Source of the DNA: Pseudomonas thivervalensis
GTDB lineage: Bacteria; Pseudomonadota; Gammaproteobacteria; Pseudomonadales; Pseudomonadaceae
Assembly (NCBI RefSeq): GCF_001269655.1
Contig: NZ_LHVE01000009.1
Location: forward strand, 496,001-560,000
Direction of reading: 5' to 3'
Length of the DNA: 64,000 nucleotides
Shown here: one piece after another, positions 43,254 to 51,962 of the stretch
Layout: each line of letters begins with the position of its first letter
Position numbering within the stretch: position 1 is the stretch's first letter
Program-made: the position numbers and the translations under genes
Notes under the pieces: model-generated
The model's input: the letters and a program-made list of their open reading frames with translations, nothing else
Told to the model about the DNA's origin: nothing
Database searches by the model: none

Positions 43254-45269
43254 ATGCAGAGCACGTTGATCTCAGTAGGGTGTAACCGCTTGCACAAGCG
43301 CGATGGCAGTGTGGTCGCCTTTGATGCGGACAAGATCCGCCAGGCGCTGATCGCCGCCGGCAAGGCCACCGGCGAATACGCCGAAGCCGAGGCCGAGGCG
43401 TTGCTTGAGGCGGTGTTGGCGCGGTTGGAAGGGCAGACGCGGTTGAACGTCGAGCAGATCCAGGACCGAGTCGAGCGCGTGCTGATGGACGCCGGGTATT
43501 TCCTGTCCATGCGCGCCTACATCGTCTACCGCGAGCAACACGGACGCCTGCGTCGGGATCGCCGTACGCTGGTGGAAGTCGCCACGTCGATGAACGAATA
43601 CCTGGACCGCGAAGACTGGCGCGTACAGGCCAACGCCAACCAGGGTTATTCCCTCGGCGGGTTGATCCTCAACGTGTCCGGCAAGGTCACCGCCAACTAT
43701 TGGCTCGACGAAGTCTACAGCCAGGCCATCGGCGAGGCGCACCGCGAGGCGGACCTGCATATCCACGACCTGGACATGCTCGCCGGCTACTGTGCCGGCT
43801 GGTCCTTGCGCACCCTGTTGCACGAAGGCCTCAACGGCGTGCCCGGGCGGGTCGAGGCCGGGCCGCCCAAGCACCTGAGCAGTGCCCTGGGGCAGATGGT
43901 GAATTTCCTCGGCACCCTGCAAAACGAATGGGCCGGTGCCCAGGCGTTCAGCTCGTTCGACACCTACCTGGCCCCCTATGTGCGCAAGGACCAGCTCAGC
44001 TACGACGAGGTTCGCCAGTCGTTGCAGGAGTTCATCTACAACCTCAACGTACCGTCGCGCTGGGGCACGCAAACCCCGTTCACCAACCTGACATTCGACT
44101 GGGTCTGCCCCCAGGACCTGCGTGAACAGATCCCGGTCATCGGCGGTGAAGAAATGCCGTTCGCCTACGGGGACCTGCAAGCGGAAATGGAACTGATCAA
44201 CCGTGCCTACATCGAGGTGATGCAGGCCGGCGATGCCAAAGGCCGGGTCTTTACCTTCCCGATCCCGACCTACAACATCACTCACGACTTTCCGTGGGAC
44301 AGCGAGAACGCCGACCGGTTGTTCGAAATGACCGCCCGCTATGGCTTGCCGTATTTCCAGAACTTCCTCAACTCGGACATGCAACCCAACCAGGTGCGGT
44401 CGATGTGCTGCCGCCTGCAACTGGACGTGCGCGAGCTGCTCAAGCGCGGTGGTGGCTTGTTCGGTTCGGCGGAACAGACCGGGTCCCTGGGGGTGGTGAC
44501 GATCAACTGCGCGCGCCTGGGTTACCTGTACAAAGGCAACACCAGCGCCTTGCTGCAACGTATCGATACCCTGATGGAGTTGGCGAAAGAGAGCCTGGAG
44601 GTCAAGCGCAAGGTCATCCAGCGTCACATGGATGCTGGCTTGTATCCCTACACCAAGCGCTACCTCGGCACCTTGCGCAATCACTTCTCCACCATCGGCG
44701 TGAATGGCCTGCACGAAATGCTGCGCAACTTCACCGATGACCAGCAAGGCCTGCACACCGAGCAGGGCCGGGCATTCGCACTGAAACTGCTGGATCACGT
44801 GCGGGCCACGCTGCTGCGTTTCCAGGAAGAAACCGGCCACCTCTACAACCTCGAAGCCACACCCGCCGAAGGCACCACGTACCGCTTCGCCAAGGAAGAC
44901 CTCAAGCGCTACCCGGATATCTTGCAGGCCGGCAGCCCGGTCGCGCCGTACTACACCAACTCGTCGCAACTGCCGGTGGGCTTCACCGACGATCCGTTCG
45001 AAGCCCTGGAGCTGCAGGACGAACTGCAATGCAAATATACCGGCGGCACCGTGTTGCACCTGTACATGGCCGAGCAGATTTCCTCCACCCAGGCCTGCAA
45101 GCAGTTGGTGCGCAAGGCCCTGGGACGCTTCCGCCTGCCGTACCTGACCATCACGCCGACCTTTTCCATCTGCCCGGTGCACGGCTACCTGGCCGGCGAA
45201 CACGAGTTCTGCCCGAAATGCGACGAGGCCTTGCTGCTGCAACAGCCGTTGGCAGGCAGCGTTCACTGA
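43254..45269 (+). CDS. nrdD: Anaerobic ribonucleoside-triphosphate reductase, main part without glycyl-radical tail
   Basis: Class III ribonucleotide reductase that makes dNTPs without oxygen. From the ATG at 43254 the protein has 671 residues. An ATP-cone lies at about 5-95 (LHKRDGSVVAFDADKIRQAL). The barrel follows, with NLTFDWVCP and QVRSMCCRLQLDVREL. The C-terminus ends at a zinc-ribbon-like ICPVHGYLAGEHEFCPKCDE. In the usual NrdD this ribbon is followed by the R-V-x-G-Y glycyl-radical tail, which is absent here and instead is encoded by the next ORF. GGAGCGAAA precedes the start. ANR control is likely. Confidence 0.93.
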   Translation: MQSTLISVGCNRLHKRDGSVVAFDADKIRQALIAAGKATGEYAEAEAEALLEAVLARLEGQTRLNVEQIQDRVERVLMDAGYFLSMRAYIVYREQHGRLRRDRRTLVEVATSMNEYLDREDWRVQANANQGYSLGGLILNVSGKVTANYWLDEVYSQAIGEAHREADLHIHDLDMLAGYCAGWSLRTLLHEGLNGVPGRVEAGPPKHLSSALGQMVNFLGTLQNEWAGAQAFSSFDTYLAPYVRKDQLSYDEVRQSLQEFIYNLNVPSRWGTQTPFTNLTFDWVCPQDLREQIPVIGGEEMPFAYGDLQAEMELINRAYIEVMQAGDAKGRVFTFPIPTYNITHDFPWDSENADRLFEMTARYGLPYFQNFLNSDMQPNQVRSMCCRLQLDVRELLKRGGGLFGSAEQTGSLGVVTINCARLGYLYKGNTSALLQRIDTLMELAKESLEVKRKVIQRHMDAGLYPYTKRYLGTLRNHFSTIGVNGLHEMLRNFTDDQQGLHTEQGRAFALKLLDHVRATLLRFQEETGHLYNLEATPAEGTTYRFAKEDLKRYPDILQAGSPVAPYYTNSSQLPVGFTDDPFEALELQDELQCKYTGGTVLHLYMAEQISSTQACKQLVRKALGRFRLPYLTITPTFSICPVHGYLAGEHEFCPKCDEALLLQQPLAGSVH

Positions 45270-45300
45270 TCCGATCCATCGACCGTTAGGAGCTTTATCC

Positions 45301-45462
45301 ATGAGCGCAGTACAAACGATTCCACAAGCACAGCGTCAACGTTGCGAAGTCTGGACCCGGGTGATGGGTTATCACCGCCCGGTGGCGGCTTTCAACCCGG
45401 GCAAGCAGTCCGAGCATCGTGAGCGGGTGCACTTCACCGAACGCGCGGCCGGGCGTCCATGA
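45301..45462 (+). CDS. 53-residue glycyl-radical tail of NrdD encoded separately
   Basis: A short ORF with its own ribosome site (TTAGGAGCTTTATCC before ATG), between nrdD and nrdG. Residues about 14-47 read CEVWTRVMGYHRPVAAFNPG then KQSEHRERVHF. They align with the end of one-chain NrdD enzymes, where a R-V-C-G-Y-L-G glycyl-radical loop is followed by F-N-x-G-K-Q-x-E-x-x-x-R. Gly23 would be the radical site. It is in another frame from nrdD and 31 bases after its stop, so it is not a simple frameshift. Its stop overlaps the nrdG start. It likely associates with NrdD to complete the active enzyme. Confidence 0.85.
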   Translation: MSAVQTIPQAQRQRCEVWTRVMGYHRPVAAFNPGKQSEHRERVHFTERAAGRP

Positions 45463-46154
45463 GTCGAGTGCTACGGGTCGGGGGCATGGTGCCCCTGACC
45501 ACCCTCGATTATCCGGGTCAACTCGCCTGTGTGCTGTTTTGCCAGGGGTGTGCCTGGCGTTGTCGTTATTGCCATAACCCGCAACTGATCCCGCCGCGCG
45601 GCAGCGAGGAGGTGGATTGGTGTCGGGTGTTGGCGTTCCTGCAACGCCGTCAGGATCTACTCGACGCCGTGGTGTTCAGTGGCGGCGAGCCGACCTTGCA
45701 GGACGGCTTGGCGCCGGCCATGGAGGAAGTGCGGCAGATGGGTTTTCGCATCGGCCTGCACAGCGCTGGCATCAAGCCGGCGGCCTTCGCCAAGGTGGTT
45801 GGGCAGGCCGATTGGGTGGGGTTCGACATCAAGGCCTTGCCCGAAGACGCCCTGGACGTGACCCGGGTCGAAGGCAGCGGCGCGGCGAACTGGCGCAGTC
45901 TCGATCATTTGCTGGACAGCGGCGTGGACTATGAATGCCGCACGACGGTGCACTGGCATCTGTTCGACCCCGAACGGTTGCTGACCCTGGCCCGGCGCCT
46001 GAGTGAGCGCGGGGTCAACCGGTTTGCCGTGCAACTGGTGCGCACCGCCCGGATGCTCGACCCCCATCTATCCAGCGTCTCGGCGCAGGCCTTGCAGCCC
46101 GAGCTGTGGGCGGCCATGCGCGAGCTGTTTCCCTCGTTTGTGTTGCGCAGTTGA
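45459..46154 (+). CDS. nrdG: Anaerobic ribonucleotide reductase activating enzyme (radical SAM)
   Basis: A 231-residue radical SAM protein that makes the glycyl radical on NrdD. The 4Fe-4S motif is CAWRCRYC inside FCQGCAWRCRYCHNPQL. FSGGEPTLQDGLAPAMEEV is the family GGEP motif. It is longer than E. coli NrdG (about 154) and closer to the long form annotated as NrdG in pseudomonads. Its ATG overlaps the stop codon of the glycyl-radical ORF, so activase and its target are made in coupled fashion. Confidence 0.93.
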   Translation: MSRVLRVGGMVPLTTLDYPGQLACVLFCQGCAWRCRYCHNPQLIPPRGSEEVDWCRVLAFLQRRQDLLDAVVFSGGEPTLQDGLAPAMEEVRQMGFRIGLHSAGIKPAAFAKVVGQADWVGFDIKALPEDALDVTRVEGSGAANWRSLDHLLDSGVDYECRTTVHWHLFDPERLLTLARRLSERGVNRFAVQLVRTARMLDPHLSSVSAQALQPELWAAMRELFPSFVLRS

Positions 46155-46207
46155 GTGGTGGATAGCGGCGGGTCAGTTTGCATAGTGTGTGACTGTGCCA
46201 CCGTCTT

Positions 46208-46231
46208 CGCGAGCAAGCTCACTCCCACAGG
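46208..46231. repeat. Single REP arm
   Basis: CGCGAGCAAGCTCACTCCCACAG-like arm of the second REP class, alone, in the gap between convergent nrdG and ftrD. Confidence 0.65.
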
Positions 46232-46279
46232 GAAGGGCTGTGGTGGGGATGGCTTTTGTGAACCCCCGCAATCCCTCGA

Positions 46280-47647
46280 TCACCAGCCCCAGAATTGCAA
46301 CCACCAGCCATACCCCACCAGGCCGCTGGCCAGGACCAGGCAGGCCATGGCGGGCAAGCGACGGCTCGGCGATGCCACGGTTGCCTGCAGGCGCTTCCAG
46401 CCCAGCCACAGGCTCCAGGCAATCGCCGCCGCCAGCAGTGCGGCCCGAGCCGTTGGCACCCATTCCAGCAGCAGGCCTTCATAGCGCAGCAGTTTGACGG
46501 TGGTGGCTGACAAGCCGAGGAACAACCCGGCGCCGCCAAGGGGCGTCAGGGTGAGGGCCAGGGGCCGGTAGTCTGTGGCATCGCCCGAGAGCCATGCGGT
46601 CAGGCGCATGAGGAGCAGCAACGAAGTGCCCATCAGCAGCGCACTCAGGCCCAGGTACGCGACGATGCAAAACCCATCGAGCCAACTGAAACTGTCATTG
46701 AGTTGCGGGTAGTGGGTCAGCAGCCACCAGGGCGCGTTGTCCTGCAGCGCCCAAAACCAGTCGTGACCCACCAGCCATTGGGCCAGGCTTTGCTTGAGGT
46801 CGATGAACCAGGGACTGACGGTCCACTGGAAGGCGCCCATGGCCAGGCCGATGACACCGAACAGCAGCAAGCGAGCCTCCCAGGGCGACAGCGTGTTGGC
46901 CGTCGTCTGGAGGATTTCCGCGTTGCTGGAGCGGGCAATCAGCCGTACCGCGTCGCGCTGGCCGCTGCAGCGACCGCAGGCGTGGCAATCGGTGGCGCCG
47001 CGCAGGCGGCGGATGTCCAGCAAGGGCGCGCAGTTGGGAGGAGGGCGACGCGGTGCGGGGTTTTCAAGCCAGCGTTGTTCGTCCACCTGGAAGTGCACCG
47101 GCGCCAGGCGGGCGAGCAGGGCAAACACGCCACTGACCGGGCACAGGTAGCGGCACCACACCCGCTTGCCCCGGGCGAACAGCAGGCCGACGATCACCGC
47201 GGCGACGGTCGAGCCGCCCAGGATCAGCAGCGCTGCCTGGGCATAGTCGTACACGCTGATCAACTGACCGTAGACCGTGGTCAGACAGAACGCCAACGTC
47301 GGCCAGCCAGCCCAGCGTACCCCCCGGGGCACCCCGAGGCCCTTGCCGTACTGACTGGCCCATTCGCTCAGCGCGCCTTCCGGGCACAGCACGCCACACC
47401 AGAGGCGACCGAACAGCACGATCGACAGCAACACGAACGGCCACCAGATGCCCCAGAACAGGAACTGCGCCAGCAGCGTCAGGTTGTCCAACAGCCGCGC
47501 CTGACTGGTCGGCAATGGCAACATGGCCGGTACGACCAACAGCACCGCGTAGAACAGCACCACCGCCCATTGCACCGCACGGATGACCGAGCCATGGCGG
47601 CGCATGCCGTCGCCCAGGCGTTGCAGCCAAGGGTTCAGGTCGGGCAT
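46280..47647 (-). CDS. ftrD: Ferrous iron uptake membrane ferredoxin FtrD
   Basis: A 455-residue polytopic membrane protein with NapH/NosR-like iron-sulfur motifs: GRLWCGVLCPEGALSEWASQ, KRVWCRYLCPVSGVFAL and TDCHACGRCSGQRDAV. Several hydrophobic spans follow in the C-terminal half. In the FtrABCD system of Bordetella and Brucella this protein is thought to accept electrons from iron oxidation during transport. Its start lies inside the end of ftrC (13-base overlap). The longer upstream frame lies over ftrC and was rejected. Confidence 0.9.
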   Translation of the reverse strand: MPDLNPWLQRLGDGMRRHGSVIRAVQWAVVLFYAVLLVVPAMLPLPTSQARLLDNLTLLAQFLFWGIWWPFVLLSIVLFGRLWCGVLCPEGALSEWASQYGKGLGVPRGVRWAGWPTLAFCLTTVYGQLISVYDYAQAALLILGGSTVAAVIVGLLFARGKRVWCRYLCPVSGVFALLARLAPVHFQVDEQRWLENPAPRRPPPNCAPLLDIRRLRGATDCHACGRCSGQRDAVRLIARSSNAEILQTTANTLSPWEARLLLFGVIGLAMGAFQWTVSPWFIDLKQSLAQWLVGHDWFWALQDNAPWWLLTHYPQLNDSFSWLDGFCIVAYLGLSALLMGTSLLLLMRLTAWLSGDATDYRPLALTLTPLGGAGLFLGLSATTVKLLRYEGLLLEWVPTARAALLAAAIAWSLWLGWKRLQATVASPSRRLPAMACLVLASGLVGYGWWLQFWGW

Positions 47648-48489
47648 GGCAGGGTTTCCGCCTTGCGTGGCCGCAGCCAGCCCGCGACAACGCCCCAATA
47701 ACCCAGCCACACCAGCAGTGTCATCGCACTTGGGCTGGCCCGATACCCGGTGAAATCCGCCAGGAACCCGCCGAAACCATGGCCGTCGTCGAGGAGCGCG
47801 CTGCTGTCCCACAGCGCGTCGCCAATGCCGCGATACACCGCCTCGGGCCAATCCATCGCCAGCAATTGCCCACCGACCCGCTCGGTGGCGCTGACCAGCA
47901 ACGCCGCGCCCAACAGCAACAGGATCATTTCGCTGATGGCAAAGAACCGCGGCCACGAGATGAACCGACGACTGCTGTGCAACAAGGAAACGGTCAGCAG
48001 CGACAACACCAACCCGGCCAGCGCGCCGACGGCGAACAAGCCCAATGGCGGCCCGTGCAGACGCGTACCGGCGCCGTACAGGAAAACCACGGTTTCACTG
48101 CCTTCGCGGCTGACGGCGAGCAAGGCCAGAACCAACAGGCCCAGGCCACCCTGGCGGCTCAGGCGCTGGTCGGCGTGGCGTGTCAGGTCATGCTTGAGCG
48201 TCCTCGCGTTTCGGTGCATCCAGCCGACCATCTGCACGATCAGCAGGCTGGCGACCAGGGCCAACGCAGCCTGGAACCATTCGCTGGTGGTACCGCTCAT
48301 GGCCTCGCCAGCGAGCAGGATCAGGCCGGCCAGCACCCCGGAAAGCAACAAGCCCAATGCCGCGCCGGCCCACACATAGCGCCGCAGTTGACTGGCCTGT
48401 TGCTGCTGGCTGACCCAGGCCTGGAGAATTCCGATCACCAGCAACGCCTCGACGCTTTCGCGCCAGACAATAAACATCGATTGAGTCAT
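47635..48489 (-). CDS. ftrC: FTR1-family iron permease FtrC
   Basis: A 284-residue inner-membrane permease with about seven spans. The two R-E-x-x-E iron motifs characteristic of FTR1 are present: FIVWRESVEALLVIGIL near the N-terminus and LLAVSREGSETVVFLYGAG in the fourth span. It transports iron handed over by the periplasmic FtrA/FtrB. It is the third gene of ftrABCD and overlaps ftrD. Confidence 0.93.
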   Translation of the reverse strand: MTQSMFIVWRESVEALLVIGILQAWVSQQQQASQLRRYVWAGAALGLLLSGVLAGLILLAGEAMSGTTSEWFQAALALVASLLIVQMVGWMHRNARTLKHDLTRHADQRLSRQGGLGLLVLALLAVSREGSETVVFLYGAGTRLHGPPLGLFAVGALAGLVLSLLTVSLLHSSRRFISWPRFFAISEMILLLLGAALLVSATERVGGQLLAMDWPEAVYRGIGDALWDSSALLDDGHGFGGFLADFTGYRASPSAMTLLVWLGYWGVVAGWLRPRKAETLPCPT

Positions 48490-48511
48490 GCAAACGCCTC
48501 CTGCTGGCCGA

Positions 48512-48856
48512 TTACCGGGCGAGAATGCCGCCCTCGGGCAGTTGCGGATTGAATTCGTCGAAAAACGGATAGTGCCCGGGGCGCAGCGGATGAATGACCA
48601 CGAACGTCGTGACGCCGGGCGAGAGCACTTTCTCCACGCGCAATGGCGTGCTTTCGAACTCCGCCGGGCCCTGGCCGATATTTTTCAACACGATCTTGAA
48701 GCGTTGCCCGGCGGGCACCTCCAGTTGCGGCGGCGTGAAGTGCCCGTCGCGGATGCTCAATTCATATGTGGGCAGTTCGGCCTGGGCGATTGACGGCAGC
48801 AGCAGACCGACCAGCGTCAGCCAGGCCAGGCAGGACGGCCAGGATCGGCGGCTCAT
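48512..48856 (-). CDS. ftrB: Periplasmic cupredoxin-like protein FtrB
   Basis: A 114-residue cupredoxin-domain protein with signal peptide (about 1-26, LTLVGLLLPSIAQA). The domain shows TYELSIRDGHFTPPQLEVPA, GQRFKIVLKNIGQGPAEFES and LRPGHYPFFDEFNPQLPEG. In Ftr systems this protein is proposed to oxidise Fe(II). The copper ligands of classic blue proteins are only partly visible (His-Tyr near the end, no clear Cys). It starts two bases after ftrA ends. Confidence 0.88.
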   Translation of the reverse strand: MSRRSWPSCLAWLTLVGLLLPSIAQAELPTYELSIRDGHFTPPQLEVPAGQRFKIVLKNIGQGPAEFESTPLRVEKVLSPGVTTFVVIHPLRPGHYPFFDEFNPQLPEGGILAR

Positions 48857-48858
48857 GT

Positions 48859-49389
48859 TCAGTACCCGCCTTTTTTACCGATCCCGGCGTAGACGAATTC
48901 GTAATGCAGTTCGCAGCGTTCGAACCACGGCGCCACGCCGGTTTCCTTGTCGGTATGACGGCCAAGGGACGCGTGGCCACCCGGTGGCAGGACGGTGAAG
49001 GTCAATTGATATTTGCCAGGGCCGAGCAGCTTGACGTTGTCGCCGTAGTGCGGCCCGTCGTTGGCGACCATGGCGTGGAAGTCGCCCTTGAGCGCGGTGT
49101 CGCTGCCTTGTTTCTTTAGTTGGAACGACACATTCAGATAGGGTACGAAGCTGCCTTCCTGGAAGCCTTGCTGGTTGTCCGCCGTGGCGCGGATATCGGC
49201 TTCCAGGTGGACGTCGGAATCGGCCGTGGCGCGCATCATCCCGGCAGGAGCCATTTCGATCGGTTGCAGGTACACCGCGCCGACCTCCAGCCCTGGGCAC
49301 AGTTGCGGTTCGCCGATGGGGTATTCCTTGGCCTGGGCCAATGGTGCGAGCAACAGCAGGGCGAGGGACAACGGAGCAAGGGTACGCAT
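48859..49389 (-). CDS. ftrA: Periplasmic iron-binding protein FtrA (P19 type)
   Basis: A 176-residue P19-like protein with signal peptide (about 1-20, LLLLAPLAQA). Conserved metal-site segments are visible: PIEMAPAGMM, DSDVHLEADIRAT, KGDFHAMVANDGPHYGDNV, and PGGHASLGRHTDKETGVAPW. It binds ferrous iron (with copper) and passes it to the FtrC permease. First gene of ftrABCD. A Fur-like box lies 55-73 bases upstream. Confidence 0.92.
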   Translation of the reverse strand: MRTLAPLSLALLLLAPLAQAKEYPIGEPQLCPGLEVGAVYLQPIEMAPAGMMRATADSDVHLEADIRATADNQQGFQEGSFVPYLNVSFQLKKQGSDTALKGDFHAMVANDGPHYGDNVKLLGPGKYQLTFTVLPPGGHASLGRHTDKETGVAPWFERCELHYEFVYAGIGKKGGY

Positions 49390-49443
49390 GATGACTTCCT
49401 GGTTGGCTAAAGGATGGCGCCGAGTCTAGGAAGCTTCGCTGCG

Positions 49444-49462
49444 AATAATAATGATTCTTGTC
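49444..49462. promoter_or_regulatory. Fur-like box upstream of ftrA
   Basis: AATAAT-AATGAT-T-CTTGTC matches the Fur hexamer array (NATWAT repeats) well in its first two hexamers and weakly in the third. It is the only AT-rich segment of the 204-base gap between ftrA and the divergent DUF3079 gene, at a normal promoter distance from ftrA. Confidence 0.5.
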
Positions 49463-49593
49463 AATTTTCAGCGAGAATTCTTGAGCGGTGAGCGTCGGTT
49501 CGTTGCTGCGTGGCTGTTCTTGATCAGGATCAAGGGAGGCCGTGTCCCGCCGGGGTAGGGTACGGGTACACCCATCGGTTATGCGGGGTCGTC

Positions 49594-49821
49594 ATGGCAA
49601 AGCCTTTTCCCATCAGTCCCAAGCATCCCGAGCGCATTTGCTGGGGGTGTGATCGTTATTGTCCAACCAGTGCGCTGGCCTGCGGCAACGGTGCCGATCG
49701 AACGATGCACCCGGCCGAGATGATCGGGGACGACTGGTACTTGCATGGGGATTGGGGGCTGGAGTTGGTCGACGTTACGGCCAAGGTCATCGATCCAAGC
49801 GCCACTCGCCTGAAGGAATAA
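49594..49821 (+). CDS. DUF3079 small protein
   Basis: A 75-residue protein, MAKPFPISPKHPERICWGCD, with further cysteines in RYCPTSALACGNG, then MHPAEMIGDDWYLHGDW. The C-W-G-C-D-x-Y-C spacing suggests metal binding. Small proteins with this pattern are found in many pseudomonads and related proteobacteria; function unknown. The first ATG with that family start was chosen; the frame runs further upstream without a ribosome site. Confidence 0.82.
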   Translation: MAKPFPISPKHPERICWGCDRYCPTSALACGNGADRTMHPAEMIGDDWYLHGDWGLELVDVTAKVIDPSATRLKE

Positions 49822-49843
49822 GGTGAAGGGATAAGGGTGAACC

Positions 49844-49937
49844 TGTGGCGAGGGAGCTTGCTCCCGCTGGACTGCGCAGCAGTCCCAAAAAACGTGCGGC
49901 CGCTGCGCAACCGAGCGGGAGCAAGCTCCCTCGCCAC
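49844..49937. repeat. REP palindrome pair
   Basis: Standard REP arms with an inner CTGCGCAGCAG stem, located between the convergent DUF3079 and M20 peptidase genes. Confidence 0.92.
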
Positions 49938-49974
49938 ACCAACAGGCCTTGATAACCGTCCCGCGCGGGGTCGA

Positions 49975-51714
49975 TCAGAGCTTCGGCAACTGCCCGATCC
50001 GCCCCATCATCTCGGTCACGATCTGCAAGTCCAACAGGAACTGCTCCATGGTCTTGAACTCGTTGTCGTTGTGCCCGGTGTACTTGACGTCGGGCATCGC
50101 CAGGCCGAATTGCACGCCGTTGGGCAGGTCATGGACCGAGGTGGCGCCGGCGGAGGTGCCGTATTTGTGTTCCATGCCCAGGTTCTCCGTGGCGACGGCC
50201 AGCAGCGCCTTGACCCATTCACCTTCCGGGTTGCGGTACATCGGTGCATCAACGGAATAATCAAAAGCCACCGCGACGTGGGACTTCTTGCTCCAGGCGG
50301 CCAGCTTGTCGGCAATCTCAGTCTTGAGGGCCTCGGTGGTCTTGCCCACCGGCACCCGCAGGTTGACCGCCAGCTTGAAGGTCTTCTCATCCATGCCGAC
50401 GTAGGTCAGGGATGCAGTCAGCGGGCCCATGAACGCATCGGAGAAGCCAACCCCCAGTTTGTTGCCCAGATAGTCCAGGCCCCAGTTGTCGGCGGCGTAG
50501 CGGGCGGCATCGGTGATGTGGTTGTGCTTGAGCGCGACCTTGCCGTCGAGGCCGTTGATGAACACCAGCAGCCTGGCGACGGGGTTGACGCCTGATTCGG
50601 GCTCGGAGGAGTGGGCCGAAACGCCAGTGAAGGTCAGCTTGACCGTGCTATCGGCCACCTCGCCTTTGACCTCAAAGTCGCCGCCATTGGCCTTGGCATA
50701 GGCTGTACCGGCCTTGAGCAAGTGGGCGGCCAGTTCTGTGGGCTTGTCGGTTGCAAAGGTCGCCACCGAAGTCGACGGAATCTGGTTGGTCGCCATGCCG
50801 CCGGTGAGCGCTGTTATTTCTGCGCCCTTGCCCTGTGCCGCGCGGCGAGGGAAGTTGGCCATGACCGTGCCGTAGCCTTTCTCGGCAATCACCACGGGGT
50901 AGCCGCCATCCAGCGCCAGGTTGTAATTGGGCGTCGGGTTGCGTTCGAAATAGTAGGGAATGGCGTCGCCGGTGGTTTCTTCGGTGGTGTCGACCAGCAG
51001 CTTGAAGTTGCGCGCCAGCGGCAGCTTCTCTTCCTTGATGATCTTCATGGCGTAGAGCGCCACGACGATACCGTTCTTGTCGTCCTCGGTGCCCCGGCCA
51101 TACATGCGGTCGCCCACCAGGGTGACCTTGAACGGGTCGAGGCGGGTGCCGTCTTTCAATACCCAGTTTTCCGGCGTGACCGGGACCACGTCGGCATGGG
51201 CGTGGATACCGACGACTTCGTCGCCGCTGCCGTCGAGTGAAATCTCATAGACACGGTTGTCGATGTTGCGGAAGTTCAGGTTGAAGGATTCGGCGAGGCT
51301 CTTGATCTTGGCGGCGATCTTGAGGAATTCCGGGTTCTCGTGCTGGGCAACGCCGTCCTTGCGATAGGTCGGGATGGCGACCAATTCCTTCAGCGTCTCG
51401 GTGGCGGCTTCGCCGTATTTCACCCGGGCATAAAGGCCCAGCAGGCGATGGATTTCGTTCTGTTGTTCAGCCGACAGGGTCTTGTTGCCTTGGAAGGCGC
51501 TGATGGCGGGGCCGAGGTTGGCGGTTTTGGCCAGGTCGTTCCTGGCGACCTCGGCGAGGAACTGCCTGAAATCCGTGACCGATGTTCCGGCGAAGGTTTT
51601 GACGATGGCTGAACCCTGTTGGGCGGTGATGTTGGCGAAGGCTGGCGTGGTCACTGTGGCGAGGCTGGACAGCAGCAGGGTGGCTACGGCCAAGTGTTTG
51701 AGCGAGAAGTCCAT
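49975..51714 (-). CDS. Exported M20-family metallopeptidase (dipeptidase-like)
   Basis: A 579-residue zinc peptidase with a signal peptide (LKHLAVATLLLSSLATVTTP, cleaved near AFA). The M20 metal and catalytic residues are visible: VVGIHAHADVVPV, YGRGTEDDKNGIVVALYAMK, VDTTEETTGDAIPYYF and LALDGGYPV. The dimerisation lid at about 250-440 contains VKLTFTGVSAHSSEPESGVN. It is longer than PepV-type dipeptidases because of an N-terminal ~80-residue segment. Likely periplasmic dipeptide hydrolysis; specificity unknown. Confidence 0.9.
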   Translation of the reverse strand: MDFSLKHLAVATLLLSSLATVTTPAFANITAQQGSAIVKTFAGTSVTDFRQFLAEVARNDLAKTANLGPAISAFQGNKTLSAEQQNEIHRLLGLYARVKYGEAATETLKELVAIPTYRKDGVAQHENPEFLKIAAKIKSLAESFNLNFRNIDNRVYEISLDGSGDEVVGIHAHADVVPVTPENWVLKDGTRLDPFKVTLVGDRMYGRGTEDDKNGIVVALYAMKIIKEEKLPLARNFKLLVDTTEETTGDAIPYYFERNPTPNYNLALDGGYPVVIAEKGYGTVMANFPRRAAQGKGAEITALTGGMATNQIPSTSVATFATDKPTELAAHLLKAGTAYAKANGGDFEVKGEVADSTVKLTFTGVSAHSSEPESGVNPVARLLVFINGLDGKVALKHNHITDAARYAADNWGLDYLGNKLGVGFSDAFMGPLTASLTYVGMDEKTFKLAVNLRVPVGKTTEALKTEIADKLAAWSKKSHVAVAFDYSVDAPMYRNPEGEWVKALLAVATENLGMEHKYGTSAGATSVHDLPNGVQFGLAMPDVKYTGHNDNEFKTMEQFLLDLQIVTEMMGRIGQLPKL

Positions 51715-51928
51715 TGCTGGGCATTCCTTTGCAGGCGGTTGGGAGAGAAGTGCCGATTTTTTGACACAAACGCTTACAACCTAACAGGCGAACGAGGGGC
51801 AGGGGAGCCTTGCGGGGGAATCTGTCGCACAGCGAAGCAAAAACGGCGCAGAAATGAAAAAATGGCGGAGGGCCATCAAACACTCGCTCCCACAGGGGGA
51901 TCTGTGGCGGGTACAAGTTTTGTGAACA

Positions 51929-51951
51929 CCCACTTCCACAGGGGAAGTGGG
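51929..51951 (-). terminator. Hairpin behind rlhA
   Basis: CCCACTTCC and GGAAGTGGG form a 9-base stem with a 5-base loop 12 bases after the rlhA stop, on the rlhA strand. The downstream sequence is only partly T-rich. A single second-class REP arm (ACTCGCTCCCACAGGG) lies next to it at about 51885-51900. Confidence 0.55.
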
Positions 51952-51962
51952 TGGAGAGGGGT

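Noticed and set aside
45270..45300. Programmed or accidental frameshift joining nrdD to the glycyl-radical ORF
   Set aside because: A 31-base spacer with a separate ribosome site and ATG separates the two; the stop of nrdD comes well after the zinc ribbon and no slippery heptamer was seen.
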